Source of the DNA: CAVDAL01 sp963606965
Lineage (GTDB): Bacteria > Actinomycetota > Coriobacteriia > Coriobacteriales > QAMH01
Length of the DNA: 40,241 nucleotides
Assembly (NCBI GenBank): GCA_963606965.1
Contig: CAVDAL010000111.1
Span: forward strand, 1 to 40,241
Reading direction: 5' to 3'
Each line of letters begins with the position of its first letter. The first letter of the stretch is position 1. A model generated the notes under the pieces. It made no database searches. It saw only the letters and a list, made by a program, of their open reading frames with translations, and was not told where the DNA came from. This document shows positions 25,023 to 32,965 of this stretch, piece by piece. The translations under genes were made by a program, and so were the position numbers.

Positions 25023-25047
25023 GGAATAAATACAAAACTTTTATTCC
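25023..25047. promoter_or_regulatory. Second inverted repeat in divergent promoter region
   Basis: GGAATAAA (25023-25030) and TTTATTCC (25040-25047) are perfect 8-bp arms with a 9-base spacer, so the half-site centres are 17 bases apart. It lies about 47 bases before the ATG at 25094, where a promoter is expected (a TATAGT-like -10 is at 25068-25073). Confidence 0.45.
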
Positions 25048-25093
25048 GCAGCAAAAGGATGTATTTATATAGTGTCATTTATGAGGTGTAATT

Positions 25094-25726
25094 ATGTATT
25101 CTTCAGATTCAATCACAGTTATTACTTTTCCAGAACGAACAGATATTTATCGTAGCATTGTTGGACCAAAAGCTGACTTTAAACTTAAACCAACAGTGAC
25201 AGTTCCTCTAGATGAATTCTTAACTATGGTTTCTATAAATCATGGGAAGCTTGTAATTATTGACGAGGCGCATTTTGTCAACATAAACGACTTCAAAGAC
25301 GGAATAAAAAGATATGTTGACAACCCAAGCAACACAGATAAGTCGCTAAGATTAATTTTTGTTTGCGCAAACCGCAAACCCGGCGATAAATTACTTTCTT
25401 TCCTTAGCGCATATTGTTCATTTTATGACATTATTTACAACACTGAAGGCAGCGATATTTCTTTAAAACTTAAACATCTGATAGACAACCCAAACAGCCG
25501 TGTTGATATATTAGAGCTCATTGAACCAATGTTCAACGATCAAGAAAAGTCTGTCAAAAAAGAAAATGATAAAACGCTATCAACAACAAAACCGGAAACC
25601 TGCAAGACAGCTAAAGACAAACACATCATAGCAAAAGCTGATGAAATTCCAATTTCTATTTGTCAAAGTGCCAGTAAAGATGAAAACGGTGTAACGGTTG
25701 ATATAAAAATACATTTCTCGTCTTAA
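25094..25726 (+). CDS. Unknown protein with degenerate receiver-like N-terminal domain
   Basis: Not recognised as a named family. The first 140 of 210 residues read as an alternating strand/helix fold: SITVITFPER, then GKLVIIDEAHF (strand ending in Asp, receiver-like), LRLIFVCANRKPGDKLLSFL and YDIIYNTEG, in the order of a CheY/TadZ-type receiver. The conserved lysine of a true receiver is not seen where expected, and there is no Walker A loop, so LVIIDEAH should not be taken for a helicase motif. Residues about 150-190 are a charged, Lys/Thr-rich linker, and a short strand-rich tail (VTVDIKIHF) ends the chain. GAGGTG is 5-6 bases before the ATG. It is the first gene of the island operon; the next gene follows after a strong hairpin. 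Confidence 0.7.
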   Translation: MYSSDSITVITFPERTDIYRSIVGPKADFKLKPTVTVPLDEFLTMVSINHGKLVIIDEAHFVNINDFKDGIKRYVDNPSNTDKSLRLIFVCANRKPGDKLLSFLSAYCSFYDIIYNTEGSDISLKLKHLIDNPNSRVDILELIEPMFNDQEKSVKKENDKTLSTTKPETCKTAKDKHIIAKADEIPISICQSASKDENGVTVDIKIHFSS

Positions 25727-25752
25727 ATCAATAATTTATCTTCATTTAAAAT

Positions 25753-25790
25753 ATGGGTTTTTCGGAAATCATGGTTTCCCAAAAACCCAT
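25753..25790 (+). promoter_or_regulatory. Long hairpin within the island operon
   Basis: ATGGGTTTTT pairs perfectly with AAAAACCCAT, and after one C/C mismatch GGAAA pairs with TTTCC over a 6-base loop, giving 15 pairs in 38 bases. No T-run follows on the plus strand, so it does not look like an ordinary terminator. It stands 27 bases after the receiver-like gene and about 90 bases before the membrane protein gene. It could set the ratio of upstream to downstream mRNA, protect a 3' end, or be an operator. Confidence 0.65.
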
Positions 25791-25879
25791 AAAATAATGT
25801 GCGAAAAAAAATCCTGCTATTTGCACAAAGCATATATCCTTTAGCAACACGACTTATCTGGAAGGTAAAGGAGTTTCAT

Positions 25880-26188
25880 ATGCCAGTACAAATTCCAAAA
25901 TCGCCGCACCCTAGCGACGCACTAGATTTTGCGGAAAAGCTACGCTGGGTTACAAAACTCACGCATGTAAATTCGAAAAGAATGCAACGTCAGAAAAGTG
26001 AAAAGAATCATATTGCGCCAAATGCCAAATTAAATGCTATCAAACCATATGCCGCGGTTGCAATTTTAATTACATGTGCATCATTATTACTCTTTTGTCT
26101 GAGCGCAGTAATCACATTTTTGCCAAACTCTTTCATAGCAAAAGCAGCTTTGTTTGTCTGGGCGCTATTGTTCAACGGAGGTGTGTAA
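25880..26188 (+). CDS. Small two-helix membrane protein
   Basis: A 102-residue protein of unknown family. Residues 1-54 are polar and basic (KRMQRQKSEKNH). Two hydrophobic helices follow at about 57-79 and 83-99, leaving both ends on the cytoplasmic side or forming a hairpin. The ATG at 25880 is chosen over the upstream in-frame GTG at 25799 because AAAGGAG lies 6 bases before it. Its stop overlaps the start of the SARP regulator gene by one base (TAATG), and the regulator's GGAGG is inside its last codons. Such tight coupling suggests a fixed ratio with the regulator, for instance a membrane anchor or sensor partner; this role is inferred. Confidence 0.75.
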   Translation: MPVQIPKSPHPSDALDFAEKLRWVTKLTHVNSKRMQRQKSEKNHIAPNAKLNAIKPYAAVAILITCASLLLFCLSAVITFLPNSFIAKAALFVWALLFNGGV

Positions 26189-28842
26189 TGCACGCAAATA
26201 GCAATTCAGCAAAAGGCAAACCAAAAGGGCAAAAGCTTCAAGTTCCAGATGAATTTGAAAGCATACAGCTGCACCATAGAGACAGACTGATTTCAACACT
26301 ATTGCAAGACAGAGGCGCTCTTCGCCTTATTTCAGCCCCAAAAGGATATGGCAAAAGTGTATTAGCTTATGAATATATGCAGCGCTTATTTAATTCTGCA
26401 ACAACTGCTTGGATTGATGCAAAATCGCCTGATTTTCTCCGCGATATTGATGCAGGATATTTAATTCCAGAAGATATGCAAAAAAGCACAATAGGATTAA
26501 TTGTTATTGACGACATACCATATCTTGATGAAGAACGCGCAGATACATTGTCTGATCATATTGACATTTGCTTATATAAAGGAATAGAAGTAATTGTCAC
26601 ATGCATTCCGTCACACGATTGTCTGCGTTCACGCCTACCAGACAGGGTTTTGATAAGCTCTACAGATTTACTTGTCAGCGAACATGAATGCAAAAAAGAG
26701 CCAAACAAGATTCTTCCGAATAAAAATGAAAAGAACACTTGGAGTCATCAAAAGGGTGTTCTTTTTGGACTGACACCATTAGCAATTTGGGGAAAGTCTA
26801 CAAGCATTGCACAAAAGTGTCTTTTAAGTTTCTTTAAAGAAAGTCTGCCAATTGATTTTTTAAGAAGCGTGTTTTGCATGCTGCTTCTTGGAAACGGACG
26901 CTTAAAAGATCTTTCTAGGATTGGCGTGCCATTACGCCCTGAAAATGAAGCAATGATTATAAAGGATTACCCATTTATAGACATCGACCCCATACAGCAC
27001 AATTTTTCATGCCCACATTTCAACTTATGCGATTTACAAAAAGCTTTAGATGAAGCTCAACTGACAGAAACATTTATAGGTGGTTCATTATCACTGCCAG
27101 AAAAAGCCCTGAGTTGTCTTATAAAAACTGGCAATAATGAACGCGCAGAAAAGATTCTAAAGATATTTTGTTCTGACAGGCAATGCTCCCTTTGGCTTTC
27201 TGAAGAAGGGTGGTCACTTCTTGACAGAGAAGAGCTCGCGCTTGTTAATGCATTATTTTCGCGATGTTCGCATTTTGACATAAGTGAAGATATGAACTTA
27301 CTATCAATTTATGCATGGTTAAACGGCTTACAAGGAAATAAGTTTGAAGCGACACACTGCGCCGAGCGTGTGCTGCAAAACGGAATTTCTTCTGAAAAAA
27401 ATTTATTCAGAGGCTCGTTGCCATCGTTGATGGCTTATCTAGCCCTTATCGCTTTTGGTGAAGGAGGTGCTGCAATATTTAAAAAGCCCAGCTTTAAACC
27501 AGATGAAATTGTTGAGCCCGAAGATTATCTGGCAGCCATTGTCGACGAGCTTGAAGAATCAGAGATTATGCAGTCGTTTTGTTTAAGACAAAGCGAAAAT
27601 TCTAATTTTGAACGCGTGGCAATTTCAACGGAAAGAGCGCAGAAAATAGAATTTCTTATAACGCGAGGCACAGAACATTCTCTTGACAGCCCGTTCATGA
27701 GACTTGCCCTTCATTTCTTGCAATTTACAAATAGCGTTGAACTTCGCAAAATACTACAAAACATTGGATACAGAATTGTTATGAAAGGACGCAGAGAATC
27801 TCTTGAAACAAATACTGAAGCATTGATTATTGCTGATATTTGGCGTAGTGGGTTTTTTGGTGTAACAAAAAGAGGCGAAGATTTCAGAGATGCTCGCTTG
27901 CTTGACGAAGCATCGAGCATATTAAACAGAATTGGAATGTTGGCAAATGGAAATCCTTTAATTGCTCCATGGGAAGAAACAACAGTTTCTTACAGCAAAC
28001 AAGAAAATAACACTGATGTGGATGAAAACAAAACTGAAAAAATAGAATTAAAGGAAGCAGAAACTCCAATTCTTCACGCTCGCCTTCTTGGTGGGTTTGA
28101 AATAAATATTGGAAATAAAAACATAGGTGAAAACCATTGGCGTAAAAAGTCGCGAATGCTTCTTACAATTCTTATACTTGGACAAGGGCGCGATGTAACA
28201 AGGGACTTTATTTTTGAACAATTATGGCCGCATATTAGCAGACAAAGAGCAACAGATAATTTTTACTCAGTGTGGAGTAATGTAGAAAAAACTTTAGACT
28301 CAAAATCATATATTATGCGGGCTGGCCAATTTTGTAAAACAGATCAACGCTATGTTAAATCAGATGTTGCCGAATTTGAAAGCATGTCAAGAAGGCTTTT
28401 AATTGAACGTGAAAATTCAAATGTTTTATTAGATATATTTGCAAGAATTGAAACTTTATATAGAGGTCCACTAGCCCCATTTGTAAGAGAAAACCAATAC
28501 ATACTCAATCAGCGCGCACGATTACAATCAATGTATATTGATGCAATGATTTCAGCATCAGACCACGCACTAGAAATTGAAGATCCAAGGGTTAGTCTTT
28601 GGTTTGCGCGCAAAGCAATGGAAGAAGACCCTGAAAGAGAAGATGTCTATTATTCATTAATACGAGCGCAAATGGCAAACGGGCAACGGTGCACTGCTAT
28701 CAGAACATTCTTTCAATGCAAAGAATATTTAAGAGATGAATTAGGACTCGACCCTTCAGTAGAAACAAAGGAGCTTTATGAACAGCTGATATCAATCGAC
28801 CCATCGCTCTTAAAGCTTACGCCTTCGTCTTTTAAGCGGTAG
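26188..28842 (+). CDS. Large ATPase-SARP (BTAD) transcription regulator
   Basis: An 884-residue regulator. N-terminal P-loop: Walker A SAPKGYGKSV (about 49-58) and Walker B LIVIDDIPYLD (about 104-114), in the manner of MalT-like STAND ATPases. A long helical middle (about 200-600) looks like a TPR-type sensor region. At about 627-725 comes an OmpR-type winged helix (ARLLGGFEINIG, RKKSRMLLTILIL, RDFIFEQLWP), then a bacterial transcriptional activation domain (about 735-875, ending RDELGLDPSVETKELYEQL). This is the reverse of the AfsR order, where the SARP part is N-terminal. The ATG at 26188 has GGAGG 6 bases upstream and overlaps the previous stop; the open frame extends further upstream without a site. 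AGA arginine codons are frequent. A ligand- and ATP-gated activator is expected; its target is unknown. Confidence 0.85.
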   Translation: MHANSNSAKGKPKGQKLQVPDEFESIQLHHRDRLISTLLQDRGALRLISAPKGYGKSVLAYEYMQRLFNSATTAWIDAKSPDFLRDIDAGYLIPEDMQKSTIGLIVIDDIPYLDEERADTLSDHIDICLYKGIEVIVTCIPSHDCLRSRLPDRVLISSTDLLVSEHECKKEPNKILPNKNEKNTWSHQKGVLFGLTPLAIWGKSTSIAQKCLLSFFKESLPIDFLRSVFCMLLLGNGRLKDLSRIGVPLRPENEAMIIKDYPFIDIDPIQHNFSCPHFNLCDLQKALDEAQLTETFIGGSLSLPEKALSCLIKTGNNERAEKILKIFCSDRQCSLWLSEEGWSLLDREELALVNALFSRCSHFDISEDMNLLSIYAWLNGLQGNKFEATHCAERVLQNGISSEKNLFRGSLPSLMAYLALIAFGEGGAAIFKKPSFKPDEIVEPEDYLAAIVDELEESEIMQSFCLRQSENSNFERVAISTERAQKIEFLITRGTEHSLDSPFMRLALHFLQFTNSVELRKILQNIGYRIVMKGRRESLETNTEALIIADIWRSGFFGVTKRGEDFRDARLLDEASSILNRIGMLANGNPLIAPWEETTVSYSKQENNTDVDENKTEKIELKEAETPILHARLLGGFEINIGNKNIGENHWRKKSRMLLTILILGQGRDVTRDFIFEQLWPHISRQRATDNFYSVWSNVEKTLDSKSYIMRAGQFCKTDQRYVKSDVAEFESMSRRLLIERENSNVLLDIFARIETLYRGPLAPFVRENQYILNQRARLQSMYIDAMISASDHALEIEDPRVSLWFARKAMEEDPEREDVYYSLIRAQMANGQRCTAIRTFFQCKEYLRDELGLDPSVETKELYEQLISIDPSLLKLTPSSFKR

Positions 28843-28882
28843 TTTTTACGGCTTGCGTTACCGAAATGTAAAAGGCTAGTGC

Positions 28883-28906
28883 TACAGTATACAGACTGTA
28901 TTTTTT
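28883..28906 (+). terminator. AT-rich terminator/attenuator before secA
   Basis: TACAGT and ACTGTA form a perfect 6-bp stem with a 6-base loop, followed at once by TTTTTT. It ends 17 bases before the secA ATG. It may end the SARP operon, or be an attenuator within the secA leader. The stem is weak in GC. Confidence 0.55.
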
Positions 28907-28923
28907 CGAGAGAAAAGTGGACT

Positions 28924-31689
28924 ATGGCTAACTTTTTTTCAAAACTCCTTTCTGCAGGTGAAGGCAAACAAATTAAAGCTTTCGAAACGCAGGTAGGTGT
29001 AATCAATTATCTTGAAGATGAAATCTCTTCCCTTAGCGATGAAGAACTTCGCGCAAAGACAGATGAGTTCCGTGAGCGTTATGCAAATGGAGAAACTCTT
29101 GACGAATTAATGCCGGAAGCTTTTGCAGTTGTGCGAGAAGCTTCAAAACGCACAACAGGTTTAAGACATTTTGACGTACAGCTGATTGGCGGCATGGTTT
29201 TAAACAAAGGCGAAATTGCAGAAATGAAAACTGGTGAAGGTAAAACTTTGGTTTCAACACTTGCTGGTTATCTTAATGCAATTCCTGGAACTGGCGTACA
29301 TATCGTCACAGTTAATGATTATTTGGCAAAGCGCGACAGCGAATGGATGGGTCAAATTTATCGCTTTTTAGGTATGAAGGTTGGACTTATTCAAAATGGC
29401 ACTCGTACCGCACAGCGCAAAGAAGCTTATAACGCAGACGTCACTTATGGCACAAACTCAGAATTTGGTTTTGATTATCTGCGTGACAATATGGTTAGCA
29501 ATGCAGAAAGCAGAGTACAACGCGGGCATGCATATGCAATCGTCGACGAAGTTGACTCCATCTTCATTGATGAAGCTCGCACTCCTTTAATTATTTCTGG
29601 CGCTGGCACAAAAGCTGCAGATACATATCGCGCATTTGCTAGAGCGGTCAAGCACTTGGTCAAAGAAGTCGACTTTGACATGGATGAAGCTAAACGAACA
29701 ATTTCTACAACTGATATAGGCTTGAGCAAAATGGAAGGCTTACTTGGCATTGATGATATATATTCAGATATGTCTGGCCAACTTTCAAACCATTTGCAGC
29801 AAGCATTACGTGCTCAATTTTTATTCAAGCGCGATGTTGATTATGTTGTTGTTGATGGCGAAGTCAAGATTGTTGATGAATCAACGGGCCGTATTATGGA
29901 AGGTCGCCGCTATTCCGATGGTCTTCACCAAGCAATTGAAGCAAAAGAAGGCGTTTTGGTTCGTGAAGAAAATCAAACGATGGCAACGATCACTTTGCAA
30001 AACTACTTCCGCTTGTATGACAAATTGGCAGGCATGACGGGTACTGCAAAAACTGAAGATGCAGAATTCCGTGACATTTATAAGTTGGAAGTTGAAATTG
30101 TTCCACCAAATAAACCAATGATTCGTGAAGATTTACCTGACTTGGTTTATCGTACTGTTGAAGCAAAATATAATGCAGTTGTTCGCGATGTTATGAAACG
30201 CCATGAACGTCAACAACCATGTTTGGTTGGTACAGTTTCTGTTGAAAGTTCTGAAATTCTTTCAGCGCTATTTCACAAAAACGGAATTAAACATGAAGTC
30301 TTGAATGCTAAAAATCACGAACGCGAAGCTTTAATTGTTGCTCAAGCAGGCCGCGCTGGCGCTGTCACAATTGCAACAAACATGGCTGGTCGTGGTACAG
30401 ATATCTTGCTTGGTGGCAACCCTGAATATCTTTCAGAAGATATTTTGCTTGAAAAAGGAATTGACCCGGAAGAAGCAAATGACCAGCAGCGTAAAGAAGC
30501 ATTAGCCGAAGCGAAAGCGATATGTACTAAAGAGGCAGAAATTGTCCGCGAAGCCGGAGGCTTAGCCGTAATTGGTACTGAACGCCATGAAGCTCGTCGT
30601 ATTGATAATCAGTTGCGCGGTCGTTCTGGTCGTCAAGGTGACCCAGGTTCAGCACAATTTTATTTGTCACTTGAAGACGATCTTATGCGTCTATTTGGTG
30701 GCGACCGCATGGATAAAATTGGCAGACTGATGCAAAACTCTGGTCTTGAAGATGACATGCCAATTCAAGCAAAGATGGTAACAAAAGGAATTGAAAGCGC
30801 TCAGCGCCAAGTTGAATCTATGCATGCAAGTTCAAGAAAGTACGTTCTTGAATATGACGATGTTATGGACAAACAACGTAATACAATTTATGCAGAACGC
30901 AATAGTATTCTTGATGGCAAGAAATATGGAGAGCGCGTCCCTGATCTTATTGAAGAGACAGTAAATGACAATGTTCAAATGTTCTGCTCTCCTCATGCAT
31001 CATTTGATGATTGGGATTTCGACGGCTTGAATGCTTGGTACAAAGAATTAACAGGTGAAGAAAAAGTTGACCTTCGCGATCTTGACCATGAAGAAGAATT
31101 TGGCAAACTTGTAGAATGCATAATTGATAAGTTAAATGCTCTTTATGATTCAAAGAAGACTGATATTCCTGAAGCTGTATTTTCTCAGATTGAAAACCAA
31201 GTCATGCTTCGCGTTATCGACCAACGTTGGATGGCTCACCTATCAGAAATGGATTATTTGAAAACTGGTATCGGCTTGCGTGCTATTGGTCAGCGTGACC
31301 CATTAGTTGAATATAAAGAAGAAGCATTTAATGCTTTTGGCTTGCTTGTTGCAAATATCTATGAAGACTTCTTGCGCACTGTGCTGCATCTTCAAATCAA
31401 GATTCAAGAAGAAGTTCAACCTGAACTTGATGAGGAAGGCGAACCTGAAGAAGAAATTCTTGAAGGGGTTTCTTATTCAAAGCCAGATGAAAATGCAAGT
31501 TCCAATTATAGAAATGCACAAGTCGAAGCTGCTGCAGCTGCTGCCGGTGAAGCTTTAAAACCTTCACAAGGCAAGACTCAAACATTTGTAAAAGATAAAA
31601 ATGATCCATATGCAAATGTTGGACGCAATGATCCATGTCCATGTGGTTCTGGCAAGAAGTTTAAAAAATGCCACGGGGCAAATATCTAG
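28924..31689 (+). CDS. secA: Preprotein translocase ATPase SecA
   Basis: SecA drives secretory proteins through SecYEG using ATP. The 921-residue sequence shows the DEAD-like motor: MKTGEGKTLV (Walker A), VHIVTVNDYLAKRD, DEVDSIFIDEARTPLIISG (Walker B and motif), TNMAGRGTDI and the GRSGRQGDPG region of the second RecA fold. The C terminus keeps the SEC-C zinc tail NDPCPCGSGKKFKKCHG. The ATG at 28924 starts MANFFSKLL; an earlier frame from 28879 runs through the terminator-like leader. It is upstream of prfB, a very common secA-prfB order. It appears to be the sole SecA in the window. Confidence 0.97.
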   Translation: MANFFSKLLSAGEGKQIKAFETQVGVINYLEDEISSLSDEELRAKTDEFRERYANGETLDELMPEAFAVVREASKRTTGLRHFDVQLIGGMVLNKGEIAEMKTGEGKTLVSTLAGYLNAIPGTGVHIVTVNDYLAKRDSEWMGQIYRFLGMKVGLIQNGTRTAQRKEAYNADVTYGTNSEFGFDYLRDNMVSNAESRVQRGHAYAIVDEVDSIFIDEARTPLIISGAGTKAADTYRAFARAVKHLVKEVDFDMDEAKRTISTTDIGLSKMEGLLGIDDIYSDMSGQLSNHLQQALRAQFLFKRDVDYVVVDGEVKIVDESTGRIMEGRRYSDGLHQAIEAKEGVLVREENQTMATITLQNYFRLYDKLAGMTGTAKTEDAEFRDIYKLEVEIVPPNKPMIREDLPDLVYRTVEAKYNAVVRDVMKRHERQQPCLVGTVSVESSEILSALFHKNGIKHEVLNAKNHEREALIVAQAGRAGAVTIATNMAGRGTDILLGGNPEYLSEDILLEKGIDPEEANDQQRKEALAEAKAICTKEAEIVREAGGLAVIGTERHEARRIDNQLRGRSGRQGDPGSAQFYLSLEDDLMRLFGGDRMDKIGRLMQNSGLEDDMPIQAKMVTKGIESAQRQVESMHASSRKYVLEYDDVMDKQRNTIYAERNSILDGKKYGERVPDLIEETVNDNVQMFCSPHASFDDWDFDGLNAWYKELTGEEKVDLRDLDHEEEFGKLVECIIDKLNALYDSKKTDIPEAVFSQIENQVMLRVIDQRWMAHLSEMDYLKTGIGLRAIGQRDPLVEYKEEAFNAFGLLVANIYEDFLRTVLHLQIKIQEEVQPELDEEGEPEEEILEGVSYSKPDENASSNYRNAQVEAAAAAAGEALKPSQGKTQTFVKDKNDPYANVGRNDPCPCGSGKKFKKCHGANI

Positions 31690-31701
31690 AGTTAAAAAGC
31701 C

Positions 31702-32799
31702 ATGGCAGAAAATTACGACGCAGAATTACAAAATTTAAAAGAGCGTATAAACGCAATTCACGCTTATCTTCATATTGAAGATAAGCGTGATCAGATTGAA
31801 ATTCTTGAAGAAGAAGCTGCTGCTCCAGACTTTTGGAACAATCAATCGAAAGCACAATCTGTCATGAGCAAAGTTTCATCATTGCGTGATCAAGTCACCC
31901 AATATGAATATGTTGCCATAATGCTTGATGATGCTAAAGTTGCAAAAGAATTAATGAGCGAAGACGAAAGCATGGCTTCTGAACTTGAAGATACAATCGC
32001 GCAATTAAATGAAAAAGCAGATGATTTAGAAATTGCATCATGGTTTGATGGAGAATTTGACGATGGTGACTGCGTAATCAGCATAAACCCTGGAGCTGGC
32101 GGCCTTGAAGCTCAAGACTGGACAGAAATGTTATTTCGCATGATTACAAAATATTGCGAAAGCAAAGACTGGAAAGTCACAGTAAATGACGCTCCAACAG
32201 CTGATGTCATCGGACTTGACCATGCAACTTTCACTGTTAGTGGCCACAACGCATATGGAATGTTGCGAAGTGAAGATGGCGTGCATCGTCTTGTGCGCAT
32301 AAGTCCAACAGATGAAAAAAAGCGCAGACATACAACATTTGCTGCTGTCCAAGTTTTGCCACTTTTACCTGACGAAATTGAAGTAGACATAGATCAAAAC
32401 GACTTACGAATAGACGTTTATAGATCAAGCGGTCCTGGTGGACAATGTGTCAATACAACAGATAGCGCTGTTAGAATCACGCATATTCCAACAGGAATTG
32501 TTGTCACATGCCAAAATGAAAAATCTCAAATCCAAAACCGCGAAACTGCAATGCGCATTTTAAAGGCTCGCCTTTACGAACTTGAAAAACAAAAGCGCCA
32601 GGAAGAGCTTGATGAATTGCGCGGCGACAAAAAACATATTGAGTTTGGCAGCCAAATTCGCAACTATGTTTTATATCCATACCAATTGGTCAAAGATGTT
32701 CGTAGCGGCGTTGAATCAGGAAATGTTGAAGCTGTGCTAGACGGCGACTTAGATAAATTTGTTATTGGCTATCACAGATGGCGAGTAAATAATAAATAA
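31702..32799 (+). CDS. prfB: Peptide chain release factor 2
   Basis: RF2 ends translation at UAA and UGA. The GGQ motif for peptidyl-tRNA hydrolysis is in SGPGGQCVNTTDSAVR, about residue 245. The N-terminal domain is intact in one frame: there is no in-frame TGA with a CTTTGA slip site near codon 26, so the autoregulatory frameshift is absent. At codons 20-30 a perfect hairpin takes that place (separate entry). The stop-codon-reading tripeptide, SPF in usual RF2, reads SPT here (Ser201-Pro202-Thr203, codons AGT CCA ACA, in VRISPTDEKKRRHT). UGA stops are used by tatD, rph and murI in this window, so the factor must still read UGA. Spacing of 12 bases to secA suggests co-transcription. Confidence 0.96.
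   Translation: MAENYDAELQNLKERINAIHAYLHIEDKRDQIEILEEEAAAPDFWNNQSKAQSVMSKVSSLRDQVTQYEYVAIMLDDAKVAKELMSEDESMASELEDTIAQLNEKADDLEIASWFDGEFDDGDCVISINPGAGGLEAQDWTEMLFRMITKYCESKDWKVTVNDAPTADVIGLDHATFTVSGHNAYGMLRSEDGVHRLVRISPTDEKKRRHTTFAAVQVLPLLPDEIEVDIDQNDLRIDVYRSSGPGGQCVNTTDSAVRITHIPTGIVVTCQNEKSQIQNRETAMRILKARLYELEKQKRQEELDELRGDKKHIEFGSQIRNYVLYPYQLVKDVRSGVESGNVEAVLDGDLDKFVIGYHRWRVNNK
31758..31790 (+). promoter_or_regulatory. Perfect 14-bp hairpin inside prfB codons 20-30
   Basis: TCACGCTTATCTTC (31758-31771) and GAAGATAAGCGTGA (31777-31790) are exact reverse complements around a 5-base loop (ATATT). It lies within the coding sequence for HAYLHIEDKRD. A 14-bp perfect stem is unlikely by chance in a coding region of this length, and its place matches that of the RF2 frameshift site in other bacteria. 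A role in RF2 regulation is inferred. Confidence 0.7.
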
Positions 32800-32807
32800 C
32801 AAAAAGT

Positions 32808-32839
32808 AAGGCGGCACCTCTAAAAAGAGGCGCCGCCTT
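32808..32839. terminator. Terminator between convergent prfB and clpB
   Basis: AAGGCGGCACCTC pairs with GAGGCGCCGCCTT (12 of 13 positions) over a loop of TAAAAA. On the minus strand it is followed by ACTTTTTG, so it fits as the intrinsic terminator for clpB. On the plus strand the tail is CCATAT, so ending of prfB would depend on the stem only. The remaining bases up to the clpB stop at 32966 show nothing more. Confidence 0.8.
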
Positions 32840-32965
32840 CCATATGAACATACTATATTGCAGCTGCACAGCACACTGCCCTGTTCAAAACTCGATGTCC
32901 AATACAGAATGTGTAGTTGCACATTTCTTGTGATGGGCAAGGAAGGCAGGAGGCTGTTTCAAAAC

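Noticed and set aside
25256..25280. DEAH-like helicase motif in the receiver-like protein (IIDEAHF)
   Set aside because: There is no Walker A loop or other helicase motif in the 210-residue protein, so the match is probably the end of a receiver-type strand.
24108..28923. The 24-29 kb island as an integrative element
   Set aside because: No integrase, relaxase, transposase or tRNA-flanking direct repeats were found; only composition and content suggest transfer.
31702..31800. Programmed +1 frameshift in prfB
   Set aside because: The frame is continuous from ATG and no in-frame TGA or CTTTGA slip site exists near codon 26.
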